A DNA stretch of 64,000 nucleotides from Acidaminobacter sp. JC074 (GTDB lineage Bacteria; Bacillota; Clostridia; Peptostreptococcales; Acidaminobacteraceae), in contig NZ_VANV01000004.1 of assembly GCF_022496765.1 (NCBI RefSeq), positions 219,762 to 283,761 of the forward strand, in the 5' to 3' direction. Below, in pieces: positions 53,863 through 63,169 of this stretch; position 1 is the first letter of the stretch; the number at the start of each line of letters is the position of its first letter. The position numbers and the translations under genes are program-made. The notes under the pieces were generated by a model. It was not told the DNA's origin. It did no database searches and was given only the letters and a program-made list of their open reading frames with translations.

Positions 53863-54831
53863 ATGAAAAGAGTATTGGTGATGGGTGGCAGTTATTTTAT
53901 TGGAAAAAAGATTGTAGATGTGTTTTTAAAGGGAAATTACGATGTAACCATTCTTAATAGAGGTTCTAAGCCATGTGATCATCCTGAAATAGTCAACCTA
54001 ATATCAGATCGTAATGATAAAACACAAATGGAAGAGACATTAAAATTAAAAGCATTTGATTATGTTGTTGATGTATGTGGTCTTAATAGAAATCAAATGG
54101 AAGTATTGTGTGGTGCTCTTGATATGACTAACTTAAAAAAGTTTATTTTTATGAGTTCAAGTGCTGTCTATGATATTGATCATCTAGAAACTCCCTATCA
54201 TGAGAATGATAGCCTAAAAGAAAACTCAGTGTGGACCTTTTATGGTAGAAATAAGATAGAGGCAGAAGGGTATTTAGAAGAATATTTTAAAAATACCAAG
54301 ACACATTTTATTGCCATAAGACCACCTTATGTTTATGGTGAAGAAAACTATGCACAAAGAGAAAGTTTCATCTTTGACCATATCGAGAACGAAAGACCAA
54401 TCTTAGTACCAAACAATGGTGAGTCGAAAATTCAGCTTATCAATAGCATTGATTTAGCCGAGATAGTTATAAAGCTAGTATCTACTGAAACAGAAGAAAA
54501 CATGAGACTAAATGTAGGCAATAAAGAAGCTATGAACTTCCTTGAATGGATAGCATCTTGTGAAAAAGTAGTAGGTAAAAAGGCAAAAATAATTAAGTTT
54601 GATTATAAATCACATAATAAAAAAGATAGAGATTTCTTTCCGTTTTTTGACTATGACAATGTGCTAGATACTTCGCAAATTAGGGTCTTTTATGATAAAG
54701 AAGTAGACTTTCTAGATGGTTTATCAGCCTGCTATGATTGGTATCTAAAGAATCAAGATATGATAAGCTTTAAAGCATCAGTAAAAGATAATGAGGATGA
54801 TATCTATAAGCTTATAGGCTATATAGATTAG
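53863..54831 (+). CDS. NAD-dependent epimerase/dehydratase (extended SDR)
   Basis: 322 residues. The N-terminal VMGGSYFIGKKIVD is a nucleotide-binding motif with one glycine altered from GxxGxxG (GGSYFIG). Active-site Ser in MSSSAVYD and YGRNK. Then RPPYVYGEENY. Probably a nucleotide-sugar or RNA-linked epimerase-like protein; substrate unknown. Followed 17 nt later by the HIT gene. Confidence 0.85.
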   Translation: MKRVLVMGGSYFIGKKIVDVFLKGNYDVTILNRGSKPCDHPEIVNLISDRNDKTQMEETLKLKAFDYVVDVCGLNRNQMEVLCGALDMTNLKKFIFMSSSAVYDIDHLETPYHENDSLKENSVWTFYGRNKIEAEGYLEEYFKNTKTHFIAIRPPYVYGEENYAQRESFIFDHIENERPILVPNNGESKIQLINSIDLAEIVIKLVSTETEENMRLNVGNKEAMNFLEWIASCEKVVGKKAKIIKFDYKSHNKKDRDFFPFFDYDNVLDTSQIRVFYDKEVDFLDGLSACYDWYLKNQDMISFKASVKDNEDDIYKLIGYID

Positions 54832-54848
54832 ATAATATTGGAGGACAC

Positions 54849-55190
54849 ATGAAAGATTGTATATTTTGTAAGATTATAAACAGAGAGGAACCGGCGGAGA
54901 TTATATTTGAGAATGACCATGTCATATGCTTTTATGGTCTACATTCCTTTACAAGAGCTCATGTATTGGTTGTACCCAAAAAGCATATTGTTAATGTCAT
55001 GGATATCAAACCCGAGGATAGTCATATAATAGCTGAAATTCATTTTGCATTCCAGAAGATTGCAAAACAACTTCATATTGATGAAAGTGGTTTTAGAGTA
55101 ATTACCAATACCAATAAAGAAGGTGGTCAGGAAGTCTATCATATGCATTATCATTTAGTAGGTGGACGCCAACTGAAATGGGATATGTAG
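54849..55190 (+). CDS. HIT-family (histidine triad) nucleotide-binding protein
   Basis: 113 residues. CIFCKIINREEPAEIIFEND at the N-terminus and the histidine triad HMHYHLVGG near 99-107. Known activity of the family: hydrolysis of AMP-linked substrates. GGAGG before the ATG. In operon with the epimerase. Confidence 0.93.
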   Translation: MKDCIFCKIINREEPAEIIFENDHVICFYGLHSFTRAHVLVVPKKHIVNVMDIKPEDSHIIAEIHFAFQKIAKQLHIDESGFRVITNTNKEGGQEVYHMHYHLVGGRQLKWDM

Positions 55191-55202
55191 AAGGGAGTAG
55201 AT

Positions 55203-55804
55203 TTGAAAGGTACTAAAGCTTACTATAATAAATCGGCTTTGAATGGCTTGATAGAAGAAAAGATGATGACTCAGTAATACCTATGTTTAAGAGACTATTA
55301 ACATATCTACCCAGAAGTCCTAGAATATTAGACTTGTGTTGTGGTGTAGGTTCAGACAGTGATCGTTTAAATCAATTAGGAGCCTCTGTTGTAGGATTAG
55401 ATTTTAGTGAAGAGTCTATAAAAATTGCTAGAAAGAACTATCCTAAAAATGACTTCAATGTAGGTAATATGTTAGAAGACTATAGTCACTTAGGTAGGTT
55501 TGACGGTTGTATTTTATTAGCAGGTTTGGTTCATATACCAAATAATAGATTAGAGATGGCTTTTAAACAATTATACAAAGTACTTAAAAAAGATGCTTAT
55601 GTATTGATTATTGTAAATGATGGCATAGGAAAAAGTGAACGTATGAGTCTGCAAACAGTAGACGGAGAAGACTTTGACCGTGAGTTTTATGATCATACAC
55701 TTGATGAGCTTTTAACTGCATCAAAGAAGCAATTTGAGTTTGTTTATGAGCATGTTGAAAATTCTGAGTCATTGTGGAAAAACTATATTTTTAAAGCCAT
55801 TTAG
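55203..55804 (+). pseudogene. SAM-dependent methyltransferase with an N-terminal frameshift
   Basis: The C-terminal 173 residues from ATG 55283 carry motif I LDLCCGVGSDSDRLNQLGASVVGLD and look normal. Upstream, TTG 55203 after AAGGGAG opens LKGTKAYYNKSAL, and the shifted frame from 55244 continues WLDRRKDDDSVIPMFKRLL into the downstream frame. One missing base near 55242-55243 would restore a single gene of ~200 residues. Translation from ATG 55283 would lack about 26 residues. Real mutation or sequence error. Confidence 0.78.
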
Positions 55805-55831
55805 GATTCAAATGTCAGAAATTATATCTAT

Positions 55832-55873
55832 CATCTATAAGCATAAAGTGAACTGCTTATAGATGTTTTTTAT
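55832..55873 (+). terminator. Terminator of the methyltransferase gene
   Basis: CATCTATAAGC/GCTTATAGATG stem with a 12-nt loop, then TTTTTTATT. Confidence 0.88.
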
Positions 55874-55980
55874 TGTTAAACATAAATGTCATAATGAGTT
55901 CGAGGACTGTATGTTTAGAGATGTAAGGATATGGTATATAGTTATTAACTTAAACAACAGCATAGTTTGGAGGTTTTGAA

Positions 55981-57249
55981 ATGACTTATGATTATAGTCA
56001 ACTGAATAGTTTTTCACTCCTAGAAGCCTTGCTAGGGCGAAGGTCAAGGCGATTTTTTATGGGAGCAGAAATACCTGATGGTGTATTAACCTATAAATCT
56101 AAACATGAACACAAGCCCTTACATGAAGTCGAAAAGTATATTTTATTAGCTGCAATGACCGGTAATACAAGTTGGCATCATATGATTATGAGAGCAAAAC
56201 CATATGCACCAACTCTATCTAATTATTCTGGTGCTGCAAGCGGAAGGATTTTTCCTTCAGCAGCTGGATTTCATACAAGTAAGGTTTTCTTTACGGATGA
56301 TACAGGCGTTTATGTCATAGATAATCGTGATGCTGGGGCATTTGATGAAAGAGATGCAGATGGCAAGCTTGATTTTGATAAGTTAGTTGAAGCTATGAAA
56401 TCAGATGTTAAGAAAATACAAGATGGGCGGTTACAGTTACCACCTGAAACGCCTTTTATTGAAGCACATAATACATGGGTAGTAAACCATCCTAGTACAC
56501 TCCTTGTTTTTCCGATTGGTGATTTGGCTCAACATGTCATATTTGGACTTTGTTATATGCTTCAAAACAATTATGTTTTATATGATGATGTTAATAAATG
56601 TGATATACCTGGTATTGAAGACTTCAAGGACATTGTAGACACTTCCAATGTTTGGCCACTTACCTTTGTAGAACAATTGAGTATGGGAGAACTTGCAACT
56701 GAAATGTCTACGAGTTGTTATGCAGGTACTTTGATGCTTAATGCCTTAGGGCTTGGGGGTTGGATGTTTGATGGCGTTGATCCATTTAGTATACTAGGTG
56801 CTAGTGAAGATGATAAGGCACCAGGTCTTAAATTTGACTATACTATGAAAGAGGATTGGACATATCCAAACTTTACAGGATTAAAAGGAGTAATGGAAGC
56901 AACATGTCCACCCAATTATCCTAATATGCGAGCTGCAGTAGAGTTTGTTGTTAATCGTAAATTTGGTAAAGGCGGACCTTATCATCCTGAAACGCCAGGT
57001 CCTTGGAAAGATTCTGAAAAAGTTCGTAGAGCAGCAAGGGTACATGATGAAAGATTTATAGAATGTGTATCTTTACAGGCTCAATATATCTTTGATACTT
57101 TTGGTAAGTTCCCGGGAACAGTACCTTCACTCTATATTCTAACTTACCTGCAAGCTCATCACATTGATCTTGACTTTTACGATGAATTCTTTAAACCGGG
57201 TTCTTATCTTCAGACACATAAGGAACACTGGAAAAAATGGCACGAATAG
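55981..57249 (+). CDS. Nitroreductase-like flavoprotein, long form
   Basis: 422 residues, about twice the usual nitroreductase. The N-terminal LEALLGRRSRRFFMGAEIP is the FMN-phosphate-binding start typical of the family. A middle region NTSWHHMIMRAKPYAPTLSNY and ELATEMSTSCYAGTLMLNALGLGGWMFDG fit the second half of the fold. The extra length is a C-terminal ~140-residue extension. Possible role: reduction of a nitro, quinone or peptide-derived substrate. GGAGG RBS; single gene. Confidence 0.7.
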   Translation: MTYDYSQLNSFSLLEALLGRRSRRFFMGAEIPDGVLTYKSKHEHKPLHEVEKYILLAAMTGNTSWHHMIMRAKPYAPTLSNYSGAASGRIFPSAAGFHTSKVFFTDDTGVYVIDNRDAGAFDERDADGKLDFDKLVEAMKSDVKKIQDGRLQLPPETPFIEAHNTWVVNHPSTLLVFPIGDLAQHVIFGLCYMLQNNYVLYDDVNKCDIPGIEDFKDIVDTSNVWPLTFVEQLSMGELATEMSTSCYAGTLMLNALGLGGWMFDGVDPFSILGASEDDKAPGLKFDYTMKEDWTYPNFTGLKGVMEATCPPNYPNMRAAVEFVVNRKFGKGGPYHPETPGPWKDSEKVRRAARVHDERFIECVSLQAQYIFDTFGKFPGTVPSLYILTYLQAHHIDLDFYDEFFKPGSYLQTHKEHWKKWHE

Positions 57250-57282
57250 TGTGCTTTAATAAAATCGGTAGCCAGAAGACTT

Positions 57283-57319
57283 AAAAGAGAACATACCATT
57301 ATGGTGTGTTCTCTTTTTA
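57283..57319 (+). terminator. Terminator of the nitroreductase-like gene
   Basis: 15-bp stem AAAAGAGAACATACC with its complement, ATTAT loop, T-tail. Confidence 0.88.
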
Positions 57320-57333
57320 AGCTAACAAAGAAA

Positions 57334-57356
57334 AACTAATCCCAGACGGATTAGTT
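57334..57356 (-). terminator. Terminator of the 57351 gene
   Basis: AACTAATCC/GGATTAGTT stem with CAGAC loop, overlapping the minus-strand stop; A-rich plus strand gives the U-tract. Confidence 0.78.
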
Positions 57357-57533
57357 AATTTTGTTTAAGAATGAATCCATTTCTCTATCTAATAAGGATT
57401 GGATTTTCTCTTGTAAATCTAGATCTAAAGGATTTGTTTGAATACTTAAGCTACCATCTTCATTTAAACTAAATGAAACTGATGATAAGTCTGAGTCCTT
57501 TAGTAGTTGTTTTATTAACATTAATGTTCTCAT
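57351..57533 (-). CDS. Small acidic protein of unknown function
   Basis: 60 residues, predicted helix-strand-helix: MRTLMLIKQLLKDSDLSSVS, then a beta hairpin and a C-terminal helix. AGAGGT RBS before the ATG and an extended -10 (TGGTATAAT) at 57558-57566 on the minus strand, plus a good terminator. These signals make it a credible real gene though no family is recognised. Confidence 0.6.
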   Translation of the reverse strand: MRTLMLIKQLLKDSDLSSVSFSLNEDGSLSIQTNPLDLDLQEKIQSLLDREMDSFLNKIN

Positions 57534-57767
57534 ATTACCTCTTTCTATTTTGACTATTATACCACGATTTATCTACTATAAGAATAAGAAAAGCATGCTT
57601 AGCCATTACATTTTTTAATGATGACAGAATAGTTTACAGCATAAATATTAGTCAGAGTAGATTTAATTTTTTCGGTCTATTGTCCTACTGGAACTACAAC
57701 GACTGTTCGCAGTTTTCTTTCTAGATAGTATGTACAATAAGATACATGGCTATAGTTATTTGGTAGT

Positions 57768-57807
57768 TTGACCTTACAATCTAAATTGTTACAATTTAGA
57801 TTGTAAG
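57768..57807 (+). promoter_or_regulatory. 35-bp palindrome overlapping a promoter
   Basis: Arms of 17 bp, CTTACAATCTAAATTGT and complement, around a single T (57773-57807), perfect. TTGACC at 57768-57773 overlaps its left edge, and TACAAT at 57790-57795 is a possible -10 (16-bp spacer). It is a large operator or RNA hairpin. In the 527-nt gap 57534-58060 this, a broken short frame and a second palindrome are all I see. Confidence 0.55.
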
Positions 57808-57823
57808 GAGATTTATACGTTTG

Positions 57824-57950
57824 ATGGAAAAGACTTTGCATTTGCCGAATGTAGCAGCAGAATCTAAAAAATGATATTGATGTTCTGGACTCACTAAAGT
57901 CAAAGATAGAAGAAAACTTTTCTAAGGAGAAATGTTTTAACTTTATTTAG
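57824..57950 (+). pseudogene. Short broken reading frame
   Basis: ATG 57824 gives MEKTLHLPNVAAESKK and stops. Dropping one A in the A6 run at 57866-57871 continues NDIDVLDSLKSKIEENFSKEKCFNFI to TAG 57948. The joined product would be 41 residues. Unknown family; it may be a decayed gene. The AAGGAG RBS at 57804 lies inside the palindrome arm, 14 nt from the ATG. Confidence 0.35.
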
Positions 57951-57983
57951 ATTATATCTACAATAGCACAAAAATAATATGAG

Positions 57984-58009
57984 GTTTTTATGGTTATAAC
58001 CATAAAAAC
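57984..58009 (+). promoter_or_regulatory. 26-bp perfect palindrome upstream of the ATPase gene
   Basis: GTTTTTATGGTTA and its complement, no loop, 52 nt before the 58061 start. Candidate operator, or a cruciform/hairpin regulating expression. Confidence 0.5.
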
Positions 58010-58060
58010 TTTATTGAAAATAACTGTTTTTAGGATTATAATTATTATGAGGTGATGAAT

Positions 58061-59272
58061 ATGCTTGAAAGAAATGAATATTACGCTATTATTGAAAAAT
58101 TTATAGATAAACCAGTTATTAAAGTCATTACTGGTATTAGGCGATCTGGGAAGTCAACGATGCTTAAGTTGCTTCAGACACATCTTAAGGATCGTGGTAT
58201 AGGTGATGAAGATATAATATATGTCAATTTTGAAAGTATGAAAAACTATAATATTAGATCATCAAAATCCTTTTATGATTATATTTCTAGTTTAGTCACT
58301 TCTGAACGAAGAACTTATCTTTTTTTTGATGAAATTCAGTTGGTAGATAGTTGGGAAGAGGCAGTCAACTCATTTTTAGTTGACTTTAACGCTGATATTT
58401 ATATAACAGGTTCTAATTCCAACTTATTATCTTCAGAGCTTTCAACTTTATTAACAGGACGATATGTCCAGTTTAGAATGTATCCATTGTCTTTTGTGGA
58501 GATGACTAATTTTCAAAATCAGTTAATAGGAGAAACTGATGAGAATATACTTGTTGATAAATATATCCGCCAAGGTGGATTCCCAGCTATTCACATTGCA
58601 GAATACGATGAAGAAACAGCCTATATGATCATTAATGATATCTATGACTCAATAGTACTTAGAGATGTTGTACAACGGTATAATATTAGAAACATTGAGT
58701 TATTGAACCGCATTATGAAATACATTATGGATAATGTCGGTAATACATTCTCGGCAAAAAGCATTTCCGATTATTTTAAGAGTCAATATAGAAAAGTAGA
58801 TATTACAACAGTTTATAATTACATCGATGCTCTTGTAAGTGCCTTTATTATTGAAAAGGTCAATAGATATGATTTACATGGTAAAGAGATTTTAAAAACA
58901 CAAGAAAAATATTATCTCGCAGATCAAGGTATACAACATGCTGTTTTCGGTTATAAAAATCGAAATATCTCCGGTGTCTTAGAAAACATTGTTTATAACG
59001 AGTTGGTAAGACGTGGCTATAAAGTGTATATTGGAAAAATTAAAGACAAAGAAATAGATTTTATAGCTGAAAAGAAAAGTGATAAATTGTATGTTCAAGT
59101 AACATACAAAATGGAGAGTGAAAAGACAATAGCAAGAGAGTTTGGTCCATTATTATCAGTAAAAGACCATTATCCAAAATATGTTGTTTCAATGGATGAG
59201 CATTATGAAGACAATATTGAAGGTGTGAAACACATTTACTTAATGGATTTTATCAGGTCCAATTTATTTTAA
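58061..59272 (+). CDS. AAA-type ATPase with DUF4143-like C-terminus
   Basis: 403 residues from ATG 58061, 4 nt after GAGGTGA; earlier GTG/ATG codons lie inside that RBS. Walker A GIRRSGKST at 25-33, Walker B TYLFFDEIQ near 92. C-terminal nuclease-fold region with LENIVYNELVRRGYKVYIG and KEIDFIAEKKSDKLYVQVTY. The family is widespread, often strain-variable; function unproven. Different family from the DUF234-type ATPase at 29898. Confidence 0.88.
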   Translation: MLERNEYYAIIEKFIDKPVIKVITGIRRSGKSTMLKLLQTHLKDRGIGDEDIIYVNFESMKNYNIRSSKSFYDYISSLVTSERRTYLFFDEIQLVDSWEEAVNSFLVDFNADIYITGSNSNLLSSELSTLLTGRYVQFRMYPLSFVEMTNFQNQLIGETDENILVDKYIRQGGFPAIHIAEYDEETAYMIINDIYDSIVLRDVVQRYNIRNIELLNRIMKYIMDNVGNTFSAKSISDYFKSQYRKVDITTVYNYIDALVSAFIIEKVNRYDLHGKEILKTQEKYYLADQGIQHAVFGYKNRNISGVLENIVYNELVRRGYKVYIGKIKDKEIDFIAEKKSDKLYVQVTYKMESEKTIAREFGPLLSVKDHYPKYVVSMDEHYEDNIEGVKHIYLMDFIRSNLF

Positions 59273-59294
59273 ATACTAAAGAACGGGTGAAAAC

Positions 59295-59864
59295 ATGAGT
59301 AAAAGAAGAAAACGCGTCAGTGTGCATTTAAGTGATACCAGTCAAGTTAAGCTGGATGAAAAGGATATTGAAGTCATTCTTCGTGCAGCTGATGATATTA
59401 TATATTTATCTGGTAGAGGTATGCTTGTTAAAATACTGAAAGGTTCTAAGGACAAGAAACTAATAGAACATGAACTGGACAAGTGTCCTGTATATGGCTA
59501 TTACAATCATTTAAGAATGGTAGATATTGAACCTATGGTAGATTGGATGGTTAGAAATAGGTACCTGAGTATTGAGTATTCTGGAAGACTGCCCTTAATT
59601 GTCTTTTCAAACAAAGGCTGGGTCAGGTATCAACCTGTATTTGTTAAAGAGCAGATCATCAAAATACTTGAATCAAAGGATTATGAAAGTTTAGCTGAAC
59701 TTTATGTGAAGATGGATAGAGAACTCATTCATGCCTTACTCCATCATATTAGAGTACATAAAATTTTACATGTATTAGAATTTTTAAAAGTATGGCAAAC
59801 AAAAGCTTATAAAAAAGATGCCAAAGCTATTGGTGAAGTAATAAGATTGTTACAAGGAGACTGA
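59295..59864 (+). CDS. RQC-minor-like DNA-binding protein
   Basis: 189 residues. The RQC-like winged helix LSGRGMLVKILKGSKDKKLIEHELDKCPVYGYY is followed by LRMVDIEPMVDWMVRNRYLSIEY. This resembles RecQ C-terminal (RQC-minor) proteins encoded beside SNF2 helicases. It precedes the helicase by 2 nt, so they are co-expressed. Confidence 0.75.
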   Translation: MSKRRKRVSVHLSDTSQVKLDEKDIEVILRAADDIIYLSGRGMLVKILKGSKDKKLIEHELDKCPVYGYYNHLRMVDIEPMVDWMVRNRYLSIEYSGRLPLIVFSNKGWVRYQPVFVKEQIIKILESKDYESLAELYVKMDRELIHALLHHIRVHKILHVLEFLKVWQTKAYKKDAKAIGEVIRLLQGD

Positions 59865-59866
59865 TT

Positions 59867-62446
59867 TTGAAGAAAACACTGTTATATGGCTATTTTACTG
59901 AAGATTCGTTTTATATAGAAAAATGTTTAGGTTTAGAAGACTTATATGATTCTTTTTCAGATAAATATGAAGGTTTATTCAATTTAACATTTAAAGACAA
60001 AGAACATTTATCACCGGGACTTATTTTTCTACATGACCTGTCATCCTTGTTTTTAAAAAGATTGTCTGAGCAGTCTGATTTAGAAATTTCAAGACAAGAT
60101 GTTGAGGTACCACTACTAGATGAAGATCTCACATTGTTACTAGAAGAACTACCACTTGTACTTGGTGCAGAACATGTAACAAGTGAATGGCTACATCTAC
60201 AGTGGCAACATTTGAATGATGTTTTTTCTAGACTTATTTTAGATTATGAAGACACGGTTGAAAAGTTTCTAAACAGCTTAGATGAAAACATACATGTTGC
60301 AGATCGAATCTATTTTCATTTAGTTGAAAACAAGCAGTCTGACCTACCTTTTGCCTTTATAGCAACATACTCAGTTAAGACAAAATCTGGTGCCAAGCAC
60401 ATGCCTTTGATGCATGCTTTTGAAACGTTTAAAGATGATCAAAAGAAGCTTATTCAATTAATTGCATCAGTAACCAAGATTGCAGGTGAAAGTGATTTTA
60501 TTTCAGAGATTTTAGAATCTGGCGAATTGTTTTCACCACTTGAGTTAAATGCTGAAGAAGCCTATGACTTTTTAAAAGATGTTCATGTTTATAAGAAGTA
60601 TGGCATTATGTGTAGAATCCCTAACTGGTGGAAGAAGAAAAATCCATTTAAGATGTCTGTTACACTTGGTGATAAGAAACCTTCTAAAGTAGGTTTAGAT
60701 GCACTTATGGATTTTAAACCGACCCTTTCTTTAAATGGTCTAGACCTTACAGAAGAAGAATTGAGAGAATTTCTTGAAATGGCAGAAGGCCTTCTGCTTT
60801 ATAAGGGTCAGTGGATAGAAATTAACAAGAAAAATATAGAAAAAGCCCTTGAGGCATTAGAGCATTATAAAGTCCTGTCAGATGGTCAAATGACGGTATC
60901 AGAAGCCTTGAGAATGCAGATTGAAGAGTTTGATCATGATACAGATATAGATGTTTCCTTTGATAATGGCATGTGGTTAAAAGACATGTATAAGGCCTTA
61001 AGTGGCCAAATAAAACAAACCTATCCACTAGAAGATTCATTTAAAGCCCAGCTAAGACATTATCAAAATGATGGTTATAACTGGTTAAATCAAATGAATG
61101 ACTTTGGTTTTGGAGCTTGTCTTGCAGATGATATGGGTCTTGGAAAAACTGTTCAAGTCATTGCCTTTTTAGAAAAGGCTAGAAAAGTATCTGATGGCCA
61201 GGCACTTCTAATACTGCCAGCTTCTTTAATTGGCAACTGGGTAAAAGAAGTTGAAAAGTTTGCGCCTGAGATGACCTATCAAATACTTCATAAATCAAGG
61301 CTTAAAAAAGGTGAAGAACTAGAGCTTTCTAATGAATACTTAGTCATGACCACTTATACTATGGCTAAGAAGTTGGACTTTTTAAGAGATAAGACCTGGG
61401 ATTATTTGATCCTAGATGAAGCACAGGCCATTAAGAATCCCGGTACAAAGCAAACTAAAGCCATTAAAGAGATTCCTGCTAAGATGAAAATTGCCATGAC
61501 AGGTACACCAATTGAAAACAGATTAGACGACTTATGGTCATTATTCGATTTTATGAATCAAGGACTCTTAGGGACGCCAAAAGAGTTTAAGACATTCTCT
61601 AAGTCTTTAAAAGACAATCCGTATGGATATTCAAGGCTTAGAAAAATGATCCAACCATTTCTTCTAAGAAGAATGAAAACTGATCCTAAGATCATTTCTG
61701 ACCTACCAGACAAGTTAGAAATGAACACATATACAGGTCTAACCAAGAAGCAAGAAGTCTTATATAAGAAGTTGTTAAAAGACATTGAAAGTAAGATAGG
61801 AGAGGCTGAAGGCATTAACAGGAGGGGTCTTGTATTGGCTAGTATTATGAAGTTTAAGCAAATCTGTAACCACCCAGATCAATACCTTGGTAATACAGAT
61901 TATAAACCAGAAAACTCTGGTAAGTTTATGCAGCTTAAAGACATTTGTGAGACCATCTATGAAAAGCGTGAACGTGTCCTTGTCTTTACCCAGTTTAAGG
62001 AGATGACAGGACCTATTGCTGACTATTTGTCTACTATCTTTAAAAAAGAAGGTCTTGTTTTACATGGTGGTACACCAGTTAAAAAGAGACAAGAGATGGT
62101 TGAAGCCTTTAATGGAGAAGACTACATACCTTTTATGGTCTTATCTCTAAAAGCTGGTGGTGTTGGACTGAATTTGACAGGTGCCAATCATGCTATTCAC
62201 TTTGATAGATGGTGGAATCCTGCTGTAGAAAATCAAGCAACAGATAGAATCTTTAGAATTGGTCAGAAGAAGAAAGTGATGGTCCATAAGTTTGTAACTA
62301 CTGGGACAATTGAAGATAAGATCAATGATATGATTGAAGAAAAAATCAAGTTATCTGGAGAAATACTTTCTGAAACAGGTGAGAAGTGGTTAACTGAATA
62401 CAATGATGAAGAACTGATGAAGTTGTTCTCTTTAGGTGGTGAATAA
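59867..62446 (+). CDS. SNF2-family helicase
   Basis: 859 residues from a TTG after CAAGGAG. N-terminal ~380 residues are a SNF2-associated region of unknown role. The ATPase core begins RHYQNDGYNWLNQMN with LADDMGLGKTVQ (Walker A), DEAQAIKN (motif II), TGTPIENRLDDLWSLFDF, then HGGTPVKKRQEM and the final QATDRIFRIGQKKKV (motif VI). Such bacterial helicases remodel nucleoprotein or take part in repair or defence. Immediately followed by a SWIM protein. Confidence 0.93.
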   Translation: MKKTLLYGYFTEDSFYIEKCLGLEDLYDSFSDKYEGLFNLTFKDKEHLSPGLIFLHDLSSLFLKRLSEQSDLEISRQDVEVPLLDEDLTLLLEELPLVLGAEHVTSEWLHLQWQHLNDVFSRLILDYEDTVEKFLNSLDENIHVADRIYFHLVENKQSDLPFAFIATYSVKTKSGAKHMPLMHAFETFKDDQKKLIQLIASVTKIAGESDFISEILESGELFSPLELNAEEAYDFLKDVHVYKKYGIMCRIPNWWKKKNPFKMSVTLGDKKPSKVGLDALMDFKPTLSLNGLDLTEEELREFLEMAEGLLLYKGQWIEINKKNIEKALEALEHYKVLSDGQMTVSEALRMQIEEFDHDTDIDVSFDNGMWLKDMYKALSGQIKQTYPLEDSFKAQLRHYQNDGYNWLNQMNDFGFGACLADDMGLGKTVQVIAFLEKARKVSDGQALLILPASLIGNWVKEVEKFAPEMTYQILHKSRLKKGEELELSNEYLVMTTYTMAKKLDFLRDKTWDYLILDEAQAIKNPGTKQTKAIKEIPAKMKIAMTGTPIENRLDDLWSLFDFMNQGLLGTPKEFKTFSKSLKDNPYGYSRLRKMIQPFLLRRMKTDPKIISDLPDKLEMNTYTGLTKKQEVLYKKLLKDIESKIGEAEGINRRGLVLASIMKFKQICNHPDQYLGNTDYKPENSGKFMQLKDICETIYEKRERVLVFTQFKEMTGPIADYLSTIFKKEGLVLHGGTPVKKRQEMVEAFNGEDYIPFMVLSLKAGGVGLNLTGANHAIHFDRWWNPAVENQATDRIFRIGQKKKVMVHKFVTTGTIEDKINDMIEEKIKLSGEILSETGEKWLTEYNDEELMKLFSLGGE

Positions 62447-63157
62447 ATGAGTTTTTATGGAAGATACGAAACGGCTGCAGAAAAGAAAAGAAAGGCACAG
62501 AATAAACTAAAAAAACTTATGAAAAAAGATCCGACTGTAGAGCCTGTTACCATAGAAGGCAGAACCATTGCCAAGTCATGGTGGGGTAAGGCCTGGTGTA
62601 CTAATCTAGAATCCTATGCTGATTACAGTAACAGGATTTCAAGAGGTAAGGCTTATGTCAAGCAAGGAGCGGTCTTAGACCTTAAGATTGAAGAAGGTAA
62701 AGTTCTTTCAAAAATTAATGGTTCTGGTTCTAAGATATATGACTGTGACATCCATATAGATAAGCTATCTGATGAAAGATGGGATCGGGTATTAGAACAC
62801 TGTCAAAATAAGATCTCTACATTAGATGATTTGTTAACTGGTAACTTTTCGGATGAACTTTTAATGATTTTTAAAGACAAGTCATATGGACTTTTTCCAT
62901 CACCAGATGAAATCCATTTTGGATGTTCCTGTCCTGATGTGGCTTATATGTGCAAACATATAGCAGCAACCCTTTACGCCATTGGCGCAAAGTTTGATAA
63001 TGATCCCTTGTTCTTCTTTACCTTAAGACAAATAGAAACGGAAAGCCTTATTAAGAAGTCTATTGAAAAGAAACTTGATAATATGCTAGAACATGTGGGT
63101 AAGAAAACTGATAGAACCATGGATGCATCAAAGATATCAGATGTTTTTGGTCTATAG
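62447..63157 (+). CDS. SWIM zinc-finger protein in the SNF2 cassette
   Basis: 236 residues starting directly after the helicase stop. KSWWGKAWCTNLESYADYSNRISRGKAYVKQGAV is the conserved start of SNF2-associated SWIM proteins. Zinc motif CSCPDVAYMCKH (CxCx6CxH). Likely a nucleic-acid-binding partner of the helicase. Confidence 0.9.
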   Translation: MSFYGRYETAAEKKRKAQNKLKKLMKKDPTVEPVTIEGRTIAKSWWGKAWCTNLESYADYSNRISRGKAYVKQGAVLDLKIEEGKVLSKINGSGSKIYDCDIHIDKLSDERWDRVLEHCQNKISTLDDLLTGNFSDELLMIFKDKSYGLFPSPDEIHFGCSCPDVAYMCKHIAATLYAIGAKFDNDPLFFFTLRQIETESLIKKSIEKKLDNMLEHVGKKTDRTMDASKISDVFGL

Positions 63158-63169
63158 AAAGGATATCTT

